From Aureicoccus marinus (GTDB lineage: Bacteria > Bacteroidota > Bacteroidia > Flavobacteriales > Flavobacteriaceae), in assembly GCF_002954325.1 (NCBI RefSeq), contig NZ_MQVX01000001.1:501546-565545 (forward strand): 64,000 bases of DNA, read 5' to 3'. The number at the start of each line of letters is the position of its first letter. Positions within the stretch are counted from its first letter, which is position 1. The notes under the pieces are model-generated. The model did no database searches. It was not told the origin of the DNA and saw only the letters and a program-made list of their open reading frames with translations. Made by a program: the position numbers and the translations under genes. Positions 34,624-44,400 of this stretch are shown here, one piece after another.

Positions 34624-34953
34624 ATGGAGACAACCAACCAAAACAAAGTCTATGCTTACGCTCGGGCGCGCAAGCGCGTACAAGACATCAAAGAGTTTTA
34701 CCACCATTTGTTCTTTTACCTGCTGTTCAATATGCCATTGCTGGTTTTTGCTGAGCAAATTGCGGACTTGTTGCGAGCAACCGTATTCGACGATCCCGAA
34801 TTCGGGAAATGGATTGAGTTAAACATGTACATCACTCCCTTGTTTTGGGGTATTGGGCTGCTATTTCATGGGCTTTATACCTTTATCTTTAAGGGTAGAA
34901 TCCTCAAAAATTGGGAGGAAAAGCAAATTCAGAAATACCTGGACCAAGAATAA
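34624..34953 (+). CDS. 2TM domain-containing protein (109 aa), divergent copy
   Basis: Third free-standing copy, more divergent: ARARKRVQDIKEFYHHLFFYLLFNMPLLVFAE, a longer loop (LLRATVFDDPEFGKWIELNMYITP), LFWGIGLLFHGLYTFIFK and the tail LKNWEEKQIQKYLD. ATG 34624 is preferred over the in-frame GTGs at 34612 and 34621 because it just clears the previous stop. The response regulator gene starts 18 bp downstream. Confidence 0.83.
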   Translation: METTNQNKVYAYARARKRVQDIKEFYHHLFFYLLFNMPLLVFAEQIADLLRATVFDDPEFGKWIELNMYITPLFWGIGLLFHGLYTFIFKGRILKNWEEKQIQKYLDQE

Positions 34954-34971
34954 ACCTAGATACCTCAAGCT

Positions 34972-35727
34972 GTGAAAGCCATCATTATTGAAGACGAAAA
35001 GCCCGCGGCACGCCGTCTTAGCCGCCTTTTAGACGAACTGAATGTCGAAACCAGCGCCATGCTGCATTCTGTAGAAGAAAGTATTCGCTGGTTCCAGGAC
35101 AACCCTCACCCGGATCTTATTTTTTTGGACATTCAGTTGTCGGATGGACTTTCCTTCGAAATCTTTGAGCATGTCGAAGTCAAAAGCCCAATCGTCTTTA
35201 CCACGGCCTATGATGAATATGCTTTACAGGCTTTTAAACTCAACAGCATCGATTACTTGCTCAAACCGATAGATGATGAAGAATTGGAGGCTGCCGTCAA
35301 GCAATACAAGAACTACAACCAAAACACCAAGGGGATCGGTGTAGATTTCGAGGATATCAAGAAGCTTTTAGTCAATCCAGTAGAGCGAGAATACAAAAAA
35401 CGCTTTACAGCCAAATTGGGGCAGCACATCAAAATTATTCAGACCGATGAGGTGAGTTGTTTTTACAGCGAAAACAAAGGAACCTATGCCGCAACCACCA
35501 GTGGACGTAACTATCTTTTGGACACCACATTAGAGCAATTGGAGGAGGAGCTCCAGCCGAAAACCTTTTTTCGGGTAAGTCGAAAATTTTATGTGCACAT
35601 CGATCACATCGAAGACATCATTTCGTACACGAATTCGCGGCTTCAGCTCAAGCTAAGAGGCTTTAAAGAGCACGAAGTTATCGTAAGTAGAGAGCGTGTG
35701 AAGGATTTTAAGCTTTGGATTGAGTGA
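34972..35727 (+). CDS. LytTR-family response regulator
   Basis: A 251-aa two-component regulator. The receiver domain (about 1-120) has IIEDEKPAARRL, phospho-acceptor Asp53 in LIFLDIQLSDG, and IDYLLKPID with the conserved Lys. The C-terminal LytTR DNA-binding domain (about 145-248) has KRFTAKLGQHIKIIQTDEVSCFYSENKGTY, TTLEQLEEELQPKTFFRVSRKFYVHI and ISRERVKDFK-like ending VSRERVKDFKLWI. The GTG start at 34972 is the first codon giving a complete receiver strand 1. Pairing with the LytS-type kinase in the same operon is firm. Binding to the five repeat-pair promoters in the window is inference. Confidence 0.92.
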   Translation: MKAIIIEDEKPAARRLSRLLDELNVETSAMLHSVEESIRWFQDNPHPDLIFLDIQLSDGLSFEIFEHVEVKSPIVFTTAYDEYALQAFKLNSIDYLLKPIDDEELEAAVKQYKNYNQNTKGIGVDFEDIKKLLVNPVEREYKKRFTAKLGQHIKIIQTDEVSCFYSENKGTYAATTSGRNYLLDTTLEQLEEELQPKTFFRVSRKFYVHIDHIEDIISYTNSRLQLKLRGFKEHEVIVSRERVKDFKLWIE

Positions 35728-35769
35728 AAAATTCTAAGTGTCTGAAAAACAAATGCTTTAAAAAAAAAT

Positions 35770-35805
35770 AAAAGCTGGTATAGAAATTTCTTATAGTGGC
35801 TTTTT
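35770..35805 (+). terminator. Possible terminator after the LytTR operon
   Basis: An imperfect hairpin (aaaagc 35770-35775 with gctttt 35799-35804, an inner tata/tata pair) is followed by a short T run. It overlaps the stop region of the convergent gene. The A-rich left flank could let it act on both strands. Confidence 0.4.
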
Positions 35806-37021
35806 AGGCTTCTGAGTCGCTTTTTTCTAGCGGCGGATCGTCCAATCTGTTTTCATCAAAAGCCGAGGGCAGTAATTTTGGAATAAGGCTGATTGCAATG
35901 GGCAATAAGACAGCCCCTCCTGGAAGGATAAAGATAGCAAAAGACGGGATGGTTTTAAAAATATCCAACAATTGTTCTTGTACCTTTTTCTTCTCTTCCA
36001 CAGTCAATTCTCGTTGGGTGGATTGCCTCAATAAATCGATAAGCTCCCGACTTTCGAGAAGCTCTTTTTTAAGACGTTTAGAATTCCGCTTGAGCAGTCG
36101 GCGAACATTCTTAGTCACTCCTTCAAAAAAGTTAGAAGCCAGGTTTTTGGATTTCAGGTAGGGTACTTTGGCATAGTTTTCCTCGAAAAAGGTATTGACC
36201 TCCTGAAGACGTCGTGAGATTTCTTTTTCTGACTTAAGTAGTTCCCCTCCAATCCCGTGAATAAAGGCCGATTCCTGTTTTTCCAGGGTTTTGTCTTCCC
36301 ATACGGTCAGACATGCCATATCAAACAGGTATTCCAATTCCCATTCTGAAAAGTTTTCCCGAATAAGCTCTTTGTAGCTCACATCCAGCTCTATAATATC
36401 CAGCTGAATAAAACTCAGAGAGGAAGACAGCATCTTGATCAACTTTAAATCGTGGTTTCCTACGTCCTTGGAGTAAAGAGCGTGGTAAGCCAGGTTGATA
36501 CTGACATATTCCAGTAGTTGGGCATGAACCTGAACGGAGACTTCACCCCGCAGGTAGCCCATATAGATCAAAACATCAATGTAGAGTAGAGCATTGGTCA
36601 GGTTGTTACCAAAAGCTTTATTGAAGACATTCCCGCCCAGGTATATTCTGGAATCCAGTAATTTCTCGAGTTGTACTCCATCCTTGTGCCCATCTAGAAT
36701 CTTCTGGGTTTGTTTTAAATTGGCGATCCCCATCTCCAGGTAAAAATCAAATAGAGAAGAAATAAATTCGTCGAGAGAGGTAGAATCCTCTGCCAGGGTA
36801 AAGCAGAAGTAGAGTGCTGCTAATAAATTGACCTTGGCCGTTTCATCTTCGGTCAGAGGATGGGAAGAAGCAATAAAGGGCAGGGGCGCGATATGCACCC
36901 CGTAAACAAAACCCGTTTTCTTCAATTCCTCGTACAGCGGGTCATACGACTCGTAGCGATCGGCTTGCTCAACCAGAATCTGGCCCAGCTTGGTTACCCA
37001 TCCCGTTGCAGAAGGATTCAT
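35804..37021 (-). CDS. LETM1-related protein
   Basis: A 405-aa protein. Most of the length is helical with no signal peptide. The C-terminal segment KKVQEQLLDIFKTIPSFAIFILPGGAVLLPIAISLIPKLLPSAF matches the membrane-anchoring LETM1-like motif (residues about 340-390). Similar Flavobacteriaceae proteins are annotated as LETM1-related and biofilm-associated. A basic stretch KNVRRLLKRNSKRLKKELLESRE precedes it. No partner genes help define a role. It is convergent with the LytTR operon. Confidence 0.7.
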   Translation of the reverse strand: MNPSATGWVTKLGQILVEQADRYESYDPLYEELKKTGFVYGVHIAPLPFIASSHPLTEDETAKVNLLAALYFCFTLAEDSTSLDEFISSLFDFYLEMGIANLKQTQKILDGHKDGVQLEKLLDSRIYLGGNVFNKAFGNNLTNALLYIDVLIYMGYLRGEVSVQVHAQLLEYVSINLAYHALYSKDVGNHDLKLIKMLSSSLSFIQLDIIELDVSYKELIRENFSEWELEYLFDMACLTVWEDKTLEKQESAFIHGIGGELLKSEKEISRRLQEVNTFFEENYAKVPYLKSKNLASNFFEGVTKNVRRLLKRNSKRLKKELLESRELIDLLRQSTQRELTVEEKKKVQEQLLDIFKTIPSFAIFILPGGAVLLPIAISLIPKLLPSAFDENRLDDPPLEKSDSEA

Positions 37022-37086
37022 TGCTTTATTGAGGTTTTGCAGGCTGAAATTACAAGTATTTCGTTTGCAATGGAACTATTCCTCCC

Positions 37087-37899
37087 TTAATTCGGTAAAA
37101 TATAGTTGTTGAGGTCCAGGGTCCAGTCGTAGTTTCGGTAACTGAGTTTAACCCTACTTTTTTGAGGAATGAGCTTTTGTTCTTTTAGGATTTTTCGAAT
37201 ACCATTCTTTCCACCAAAATCTCCGCGGAACCAGCTAAAGAGGGAGGTGACTTTGGCCGTGTTAGAAGCCTTGTCAAAAATTGTCGTTTTGGTCAGGTAG
37301 GCCCGGGTTTGTTCCTGTAGCTGGGTTTCCAGGGTTTCTGGGGTGTAAACGGCTACCGGAGGACAGTCCTTGGCTCCACAATTCAACGCAAAATGAGCTC
37401 TGTAATCCACTTGATTTACCCGGTTTTGGCGCTCAAAATTTTCCGGAAACCAGGTTCTGAAATACCCCAGTCCGTATTCCCATTGGGATTTGCGAATCAG
37501 GCCGTGTTCTACTTCGGCAAAACTCAATTGAAGCCCAGCGACCGAAATAAGTCTTTTCTTAAAAAAGTCAGAGCGGACGGCCGGTTCGTAGTATTCCGGA
37601 TGCGCACGCAGCGCTGTGATGATATTGGCGTTATAGAGGTTGATCCAAAAGGCCATTTTTTTCTTATCGGTATCCAAATGAAGGTGCAGGGATTCCGCGT
37701 CTAGTTCCTCAAGGGAGCGCTGTAAATCCTGGCTGTTTTCATTTCTCAAGACGGCCAGCAGGAGTTCTTTACTCAATGTGTTGGGATTCACCTTTGCAGT
37801 ATTCAAAAGGGAGGTATCGTCGGGGATTTCGGTTTTACAAGCGATGGTCGCTAGAACGACAAACAGAAGAAAAAGCAAATTCTTTAAGGTATTGAGCAT
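37087..37899 (-). CDS. DUF547 domain-containing lipoprotein
   Basis: A 270-aa envelope lipoprotein (signal ending LATIACKTE) with a DUF547 domain. It has DKKKMAFWINLYNANIITALRAH, then VDYRAHFALNCGAKDCPPV (the Cys/His-containing signature HFALNCGAKDCPP), and SLFSWFRGDFGGKNGIRKIL. DUF547 resembles papain-like or transglutaminase-like folds but has no assigned reaction. It stands alone, 65 bp downstream of the LETM1-related start. Confidence 0.82.
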   Translation of the reverse strand: MLNTLKNLLFLLFVVLATIACKTEIPDDTSLLNTAKVNPNTLSKELLLAVLRNENSQDLQRSLEELDAESLHLHLDTDKKKMAFWINLYNANIITALRAHPEYYEPAVRSDFFKKRLISVAGLQLSFAEVEHGLIRKSQWEYGLGYFRTWFPENFERQNRVNQVDYRAHFALNCGAKDCPPVAVYTPETLETQLQEQTRAYLTKTTIFDKASNTAKVTSLFSWFRGDFGGKNGIRKILKEQKLIPQKSRVKLSYRNYDWTLDLNNYILPN

Positions 37900-38012
37900 A
37901 AACTAGGGATTGGTTTGAACCATTAGGGTATAGGTCGAAGCCGGGAACCATACCTTTCAAATGCTGAAAATCTCTTTGGTTTTAGTGGTGAAAATCCTTT
38001 CAAGAGATCACT

Positions 38013-38192
38013 TTATTTTTTCGGAGGCTTTTGCAAGCTTATACCCGAAAAGAAGAAAACGGCGCCCAGAATTCCGACGACGATCAATTTTTTAATCTCT
38101 TCGGTGTCGTTGATGATCATGACGGCCGTATAGATGAGGCCAACAATTCCAATAATGGCGAGGAATGCGCCGAATATTTTGGGTATATCCAT
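38013..38192 (-). CDS. Small two-helix membrane protein (59 aa), unknown function
   Basis: An ATG-started frame of 59 codons reads MDIPKIFGAFLAIIGIVGLI, then YTAVMIINDTEEIKKLIV and VGILGAVFFFSGISLQKPPKK. Two hydrophobic helices are joined by a charged turn with a basic tail, a convincing small membrane protein. It fills the gap between the DUF547 and isochorismatase-like genes, starting 21 bp after the latter's stop. Family not recognised. Confidence 0.65.
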   Translation of the reverse strand: MDIPKIFGAFLAIIGIVGLIYTAVMIINDTEEIKKLIVVGILGAVFFFSGISLQKPPKK

Positions 38193-38212
38193 GACCGAAA
38201 ATTAATGAAATT

Positions 38213-38797
38213 TTATGTGTTGACCATAGGAAATTCCCCACGGTTTATTCCTTCTATAATCTCATCTGTTGTGCTTAATTCGGCAAACTCCCCCTTCAGG
38301 CTGGCCAAAGTAACCCGGTGTACAGTAGGGGCATCGATGGTTAGACCTTCTGCATCCACTTGGTCAAAAGCCGCAGTCGCATCGCTCACCAGGGTGCAGT
38401 GAAACCCTAAATTATTCGCCATTCGCACATTCGTAGAAACACAATGGTTGGCTGTAATTCCAGCGAAAACCAGTTTTTGAATCCCTTTCTCTTTTAAATC
38501 TTGTTCCAGGGGATTTTCAATAAAGCCCGAATGCACTGTTTTGAGGTAGACCGTTTCCTCAGGACTGGGTTCCACAGCGGAATGAGGTTTCTTGCCGTCT
38601 TTGGATTTGTGTAGAGGAGAAAGCGGGTTTTCGGAATGGTGGTGAATGTGGAACACAGGCCATCCCACTTGTCGCCAGGTCTTCAGGAGTCTTCCTGCAT
38701 TGATTTCGGCTTGGGGGTTGTTGCGTTCCCCGCCATAGTAGGCCTTTTCAATAAAACCCTGTTGAATATCGATAAGAACCAGCGCTGGAAATTTCAT
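38213..38797 (-). CDS. Isochorismatase-like cysteine hydrolase
   Basis: A 194-aa cytosolic alpha/beta hydrolase of the isochorismatase/nicotinamidase superfamily. The catalytic triad is visible: Asp10 in ALVLIDIQQGF, Lys86 in VYLKTVHSGF and Cys119 in ITANHCVSTNVRMA, with the cis-peptide GITAN just before the cysteine. The substrate cannot be fixed; N-carbamoyl compounds, nicotinamide and isochorismate relatives are options. Confidence 0.82.
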   Translation of the reverse strand: MKFPALVLIDIQQGFIEKAYYGGERNNPQAEINAGRLLKTWRQVGWPVFHIHHHSENPLSPLHKSKDGKKPHSAVEPSPEETVYLKTVHSGFIENPLEQDLKEKGIQKLVFAGITANHCVSTNVRMANNLGFHCTLVSDATAAFDQVDAEGLTIDAPTVHRVTLASLKGEFAELSTTDEIIEGINRGEFPMVNT

Positions 38798-38816
38798 AGC
38801 CTAAAAGTACACAAAG

Positions 38817-38844
38817 AAAAAGGAGACCTCCATGGGTCTCCTTT
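38817..38844 (-). terminator. Intrinsic terminator downstream of the outer-membrane barrel gene
   Basis: A 10-bp perfect stem (38819-38828 with 38835-38844) is followed on the minus strand by T-rich sequence, 20 bp after the stop codon. Confidence 0.8.
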
Positions 38845-38864
38845 CTATAGCTGTTGTTGAGATT

Positions 38865-39374
38865 CTAGAACGAAAATGTTCCTCCTAGACCTAAGGTGCA
38901 GAGATTGGGATCATCCAAAACGATGGAAGTACGAGGTCCCAGACTGAAACTTTCGCAAATTTGGAAGTTGTACCCCGCCTCTAAATAAAGTCCGGCATAA
39001 TCCGAATTATCAGCTGTCGCGAAGGTGTATCCTGCACGGCCAAAGACTTCACCATCGACGTTGTTAAAAATATCGGCTGGAATGTAGGCATCTAACGAAA
39101 AGGTCAGAAAGCTTTCTCCCTCAAAGGGCTCATTGTCTAAAATGGTGTGGTATTCGGCTCGGAACCCATAATCAAAGCCCTCAGAGTGGTTGATGCGGTA
39201 TCCAATTCCGATTCCGTAGGAGAAATCAAAAAAATCTGCAAAGTCTCCCTGCAGGGTGTTAAAGCTGGCGTTTAAAAAGAGCGCATTGCGGTCTTCATAG
39301 GACACTTTTTCTTGTCCGTAGGCCGAAATTGCCAGCAGACACACGGCTGCGAATAAAAAATTCTTCATTTTCAA
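38865..39374 (-). CDS. Small outer-membrane beta-barrel protein
   Basis: A 169-aa protein with signal peptide MKMKNFLFAAVCLLAISAYGQ, then about eight amphipathic strands (YGIGIGYRIN, FDYGFRAEYHTIL, LTFSLDAYIP, EVFGRAGYTFAT, GLYLEAGYNFQI, FSLGPRTSIVL) and a C-terminal Phe (LGGTFSF), the BAM recognition signature. No ligand can be proposed. Confidence 0.75.
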   Translation of the reverse strand: MKMKNFLFAAVCLLAISAYGQEKVSYEDRNALFLNASFNTLQGDFADFFDFSYGIGIGYRINHSEGFDYGFRAEYHTILDNEPFEGESFLTFSLDAYIPADIFNNVDGEVFGRAGYTFATADNSDYAGLYLEAGYNFQICESFSLGPRTSIVLDDPNLCTLGLGGTFSF

Positions 39375-39413
39375 TTGGTGTTTTGATTCCCCTGAAGATA
39401 AAGAAATTATCGC

Positions 39414-40634
39414 TTATTCATCTAAAGCTGACAGCACCTGAGTAGGGCTCAAGAGGGTTTTGTGGACCGGACAGCGGTCGGCTATCTCCAGGAGCCTCGA
39501 CTTTTGTTCTTCACGGAGTGGCCCCCTTAAAATGATGCGTTTTTTAAACGTGTCGATTTTCGCCGAATCCTTTTCACAATCAGCACAATCCTGTGCGTGG
39601 TCTCGACCGTAAGAGGTGTGAACCTCCACATTTTCTAAAGGCCACCCTTTTCTTTTGGCGTACATCTGCAGCGTCATGACGGTACAAGCCGTAAGGCCAG
39701 CGGTCAACAGTTCGTAGGGAGAAGGGCCAAAATCATTCCCTCCGTAGTGTTCTGGTTCATCGGCGGTCAAGAAGTGGTTCCCTACTTTCATGGAGGTAGT
39801 AAAGCCATCTTCCGCCTCCAGGCTACCCACCACCTGTTCTTTCGTTTTGAGTGCGTCCGGTTTACTGTCTTCTATGCTCAGATAGCGCTGAGCCCAGCTG
39901 CCAATGACCTGTCCGGCGTAGAGCGAGTCTTTTTTGTTGTTGAGTAAGTGATCCGCACCATCCAGAGAAACAAAGCTCTTGGGGTGATGAGCGGCAACAT
40001 AAATTTCTTCCGCGTTTTTGATGCCTACGGTATCGTCTTGCGGAGAGTGTAAAATCAACAAGGGCTTCCGAAGGGATTTGGCAGCCTCACCAAGGCTCTG
40101 TCTTTCGAGATCCTCCACAAACTGTTTCTTGATGGTGAAGGGTCTGCCTGCCAATCGGACCTCTGCCTTCCCTGAGGATTCAATTTCTTCTAAGCTGGAT
40201 TGAAATAAGTGCTTGACATGAGTAGGGTGGGAAGGGGCGCCTATGGTGGCCAGAGCTTCCAGAGAAGGCAACTGAGCAGCGGCAAAAATAACCGCTGCCC
40301 CTCCCAGGGAATGTCCGACCAATAACTGAGGTGCTGTGTATTCCTGTTCTAGAAACCGGGCGGCCGCAAGGAGGTCTTCTACATTGCCCGAAAAATTCGT
40401 TTTGGCGAAGTCCCCTTCGCTTTCTCCCAATCCGGTGAAATCAAAACGCAAAACTCCGAAGCCTTTATCCGTGAGCGCTTTACAGATGTTGCGGACGGCC
40501 TGCAGATTCTTATTACAGGTGAAGCAATGCGCAAAGAGGGCAAAACTGTGCGGGTAGCGATCGGCAGGAAGCTCGAGGCGGCCGGATAAATCCTGGCTCG
40601 AGGCATTTTTAAAAACGACTTTTTGTACACTCAT
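39414..40634 (-). CDS. Bifunctional alpha/beta hydrolase - OsmC family fusion
   Basis: A 406-aa cytosolic fusion. Residues 1-255 form an alpha/beta hydrolase with the nucleophile elbow LVGHSLGGAA, DDTVG acid region and DGADHLL catalytic His. Residues about 270-406 form an OsmC/Ohr domain with GPSPYELLTAGLTACTVMTLQMYAKRKGW and RCPVHKTLLSP, containing the two peroxidatic cysteines of the family. Such fusions are known in Bacteroidota and Proteobacteria. The domains may jointly detoxify lipid hydroperoxides (inference). Confidence 0.87.
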   Translation of the reverse strand: MSVQKVVFKNASSQDLSGRLELPADRYPHSFALFAHCFTCNKNLQAVRNICKALTDKGFGVLRFDFTGLGESEGDFAKTNFSGNVEDLLAAARFLEQEYTAPQLLVGHSLGGAAVIFAAAQLPSLEALATIGAPSHPTHVKHLFQSSLEEIESSGKAEVRLAGRPFTIKKQFVEDLERQSLGEAAKSLRKPLLILHSPQDDTVGIKNAEEIYVAAHHPKSFVSLDGADHLLNNKKDSLYAGQVIGSWAQRYLSIEDSKPDALKTKEQVVGSLEAEDGFTTSMKVGNHFLTADEPEHYGGNDFGPSPYELLTAGLTACTVMTLQMYAKRKGWPLENVEVHTSYGRDHAQDCADCEKDSAKIDTFKKRIILRGPLREEQKSRLLEIADRCPVHKTLLSPTQVLSALDE

Positions 40635-40684
40635 CCTTGGGTTCTTTTATCAATGGATAGGTAGTCGAACCAGCCGGGGTGAAC

Positions 40685-41398
40685 TTACTTCTTGCGGAAA
40701 TCCGGATTGAAGAAGAACCCAACCTGATAACGATCAAAATTGGCCCCACTAAAGTGATTTTTTAAGTAACCCAATTGCACACTGGCATTTTCAGTAATAC
40801 GAATACCCAGTGCTCCGTAAAGGCGGTTTTGATCGAAAAGAGGTTCCTGCAAATTGACAAACACTTCGTCATAGAAATTTAAAAAGAAGGTGTTGGTCAA
40901 AGGCAGGGTCACCTGTAAACGATAACGCGCGCGGTGTTTGGTATCTGTGGTGTTCAAGTCGGTATTCTCAATAAATCGCTGCTCGAGACGGTAACGGTGT
41001 TCAAATAAGAATTCCCCCACCTTATTGGTTAAAATAAGCTGCTCAAAAATCCGGTGTTCCAGGATTTCGTTCCCGTTAAAGAAGCCGTCTTCCAACCCCT
41101 GCTCCATAAAGGTGGGATCCGTATCGATATAGGCATAACCTGCAGTCAGGATGGCATTCGGTTTGACGTGAAAGTTAATCCCGGTCCGAAGCAACATTTG
41201 GTTAAAGTTCCCTTCGGTTTGGTAATAGCGAAATTGGGCTTCTGTGTGCAGACTTATCTTGTCTGACAGCCGGTTCATTCCAAAGTACATATACCAAATT
41301 CCGTCTTCGGCCTGGGGGTCGGTTGCGCCTCCAATAGCTTGAGAAAATACGGATCCGGAAAAAAGTAAAGCGAGTAAGAGAGTAAGTTGGTTTTTCAT
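40685..41398 (-). CDS. DUF2490 outer-membrane beta-barrel protein
   Basis: A 237-aa secreted protein: signal peptide MKNQLTLLLALLFSGSVFSQ, then alternating strands such as GIWYMYFGMNRLSDKISLHTEAQFRYYQ, ILTAGYAYIDTD, FLFEHRYRLEQRFIE, ARYRLQVTLPL and ASVQLGYLKNHF that fit DUF2490. The final strand ends FFFNPDFRKK. Function unknown. It starts 3 bp after the stop of the large BNR-repeat gene, so the two are likely co-transcribed. Confidence 0.8.
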   Translation of the reverse strand: MKNQLTLLLALLFSGSVFSQAIGGATDPQAEDGIWYMYFGMNRLSDKISLHTEAQFRYYQTEGNFNQMLLRTGINFHVKPNAILTAGYAYIDTDPTFMEQGLEDGFFNGNEILEHRIFEQLILTNKVGEFLFEHRYRLEQRFIENTDLNTTDTKHRARYRLQVTLPLTNTFFLNFYDEVFVNLQEPLFDQNRLYGALGIRITENASVQLGYLKNHFSGANFDRYQVGFFFNPDFRKK

Positions 41399-41401
41399 GA
41401 A

Positions 41402-44400
41402 TTACCAGGTGAATTTTTTGAGTTTAGTAAATGGGTTGATGTTCAGAGCTTCGATTGATTCGCGATAAACCGGCCATTTTTCCTTGTAAAAGCTACGTGT
41501 ACTGTTTAAGGCTTTATCGACTGCCTCTTTGGCAAATTTCATCAAGCGCCTTTCGGTTTCTGTGATACCTTGTTGTCTTGACCCGATATAGCCCGAAGCT
41601 GTTCCAAGACGACGCACCACATTCATTTCTGGGTTTCGTGTAATTCCCTGGCGCTTATCGACCTTTCCGAGATAGAGCGCCATTTGTTCATCTATGGCCT
41701 TGACAATCTCTTTGCTCGATTTGATCTGCTCCTTATACTTCTCTTTGTCCAGTGCACTGAGTTGCTTTTGCAAGCTCTCTGCCGTTTTCTTGCTTTCGGC
41801 GAGCATACGGGTAACATCTGCGACTGTTTGGGTAAGCTCATCCAATTCTTTCCCGCTCTCGTAGATCTCTTTCAAGCCAGGAAGAGAGTGCTGAATTCTG
41901 GGATCCAGTGCAACCTCTACGCGGGTCTCCACTTCCTGATCACCATATTTCAGTTTCACGTTATAGGTGCCCGGCAGTACATCACGTCCGCGAGGTTCAC
42001 GTGTACGTTTGCGGACAGTACGGGAAGGACGATCCGGTCCTTTTTCAGTCATATCCCAATAAACACGGTGGAAGCCTGCCTTCTTCGGAGTCTTGATTTT
42101 AAAGGATCGGATTTGCTTGTCTCCTTGATAAACCGTGAAGAAAAGAGAATCTTTTTTCACTTTCTTGGAACCCTCTTCTACCTTCTTATCCTTTTTCTTC
42201 CCGGCAGATTTAGCCGCTCCTTCTTTTAGGTAAAAGGTAATCATAGCTCCTCCGCGGCGGTTGGTTCCACTGTAGAGTGCATCCCCACCAAAGCGACTCC
42301 CTGTAGCCTGTTGGTAGGCCGAATGGTAAGCGGTCGGGCTAGGGAAGAGCGCAACCGATTCTTGGAGCATCTCTGGTCGTCCGGCTAAAGCCCGCAGAGG
42401 ACGAATATCGTCTAGCACCCAAGCAGCTCGACCAAAAGTTCCAATAATAAGATCTTGTTCTCTCGGATGAATCACAAGGTCTTTCGTGGATACCGTTGGA
42501 AAGTCTTTATTCCACTTAGTCCAATTTTCGCCTGCGTTGAGCGATAAGTACAAGCCATCATCCGTACCGAGGAACATCAGGTTGGGATTCTCCGGGTCTT
42601 CGATAACCGAAAGGGTATAGCTTTCTACATCTTGCTCATCGACAATGCGTTCCCAGCTCTTCCCATAGTTTTTGGTTCGGTAAACATAGGGTGCATAGTT
42701 ATAGCGACGGTAGTCATTGGCTACCAGCAGGGCTTCTCCTTGCTTGGTCGCTGACGCCTTGATTTGAGCTATCCAGCTGCCTTTTGGGAGGTCCTTTATG
42801 TTTTTGGTTACTTCTTTCCAGCTACCACCTCCATTTTGGGTGAGGTGTACGCGGCCATCATCCGTACCTACCCAGAGCATATTGCGCTCTACAGGAGAAG
42901 GTTCAATAACCAAAATGGTACAGTGGTTTTCTGCTCCGGTGGCATCCATAGTCAGTCCGCCACTTTCACTTTGCTTCAGCTTTTCAGGATTGTTGGTTGT
43001 AAGGTCAGGAGAGATCACTTCCCAGGTCAATCCTTTATCCGTACTCTTGTGTACAAATTGACTTCCGAAGTAAACCGTGTTGTTGCTGAATGGATCTTGT
43101 CCGATTCCAGCATTCCAGTTAAAACGAAGTTGGGTATCGGCATCCGGTGGAGTCGGGCGGACCGAATAGTTGTTTCCGGTTTGCCAGTCGTACCGTGAGA
43201 CAAATCCTTGTTGGCTCATCGCGTACCCATAACGGGAATCGTCTTTGTCGGGAACCACGTCAAATCCATCTCCAAAAGCGATTTCTTGCCAGTAGCTGTT
43301 GCGGATGCCTTGGGCTCTCCACACATAGGCGGGTCCTCTCCAAGAACCGTTGTCTTGCATACCGCCATAGACATTGTATGGATATTCTTCATCCACGTTA
43401 ATATGGTAAAACTGAGCCACAGGCAGGTTGCCGATAAAGCGCCAGGTTTTTCCACCATCCTTGGTGATGTTCATCCCTCCATCGTTTCCGTCAATCATGA
43501 ACTTACCGTTCTCAGGGTGAATCCACCAGGCATGGTGATCCGGGTGAACCCCATTAGACACCCCATAGGCCGGCATGAGCTGTCGGAAGTTTTTACCCCC
43601 GTCTTCAGAGACATTGACATAGGTAAAGATGGAGTAGACCCTGTTTTCGTTTTGGGGGTCGACATAGATTTCTGAATAGTAGAAAGGGCGGTTCCCGATA
43701 TCGCTCTTGTCGTTGATCTTAGACCACTTGAATCCGCCGTCAGTAGACTTGTACAAGGCATTTTTCTTGGCTTCTACCAAGGCGTAGACCACATTGGTTT
43801 CTCCTGGAGCAATAGCAATTCCGATACGTCCGAGATCACCCTTCGGCATGCCTTCTTTGACGGTGATTTTCTTCCAATTTTCACCTCCGTCATGGGTCAT
43901 GTATAGACCACTGCCTGGACCTCCAGATTTAAAAAACCAAGGGTCCCTTTTGTGCTCCCAGAGGGCTGCAAATAGTTTATTTGGGTTGCTCGGGTCCATA
44001 ACCAGATCCGCGACACCTGTACGGTTGTTGGCGAAGAGAACTTTTTTCCAGCTCTTTCCTCCATCCGTAGTCTTGTATACTCCACGTTCACTGTGCTCTC
44101 CCCAAGGAGAACCGATTGCACCTACATAAACAACATCAGGATTGGTCGGATCGATCACCACCCGATGAATGTGTCTCGTTTTTTCAAGTCCCATAGACTT
44201 CCAGCTTTTTCCGCCATCCAGGGATTTGTATATTCCATAACCTCCATTTAGACTGTTTCTGGGATTTCCCTCACCGGTTCCGACCCAGATGACAGAGGGG
44301 TTGGACTGTTGAATAGCCACTGCACCAATAGAGGCGGTAAGCTCGTAGTCAAAAACAGGTTCCCATTTGATACCGCCAGAGGTCGATTTCCAAAGACCTC

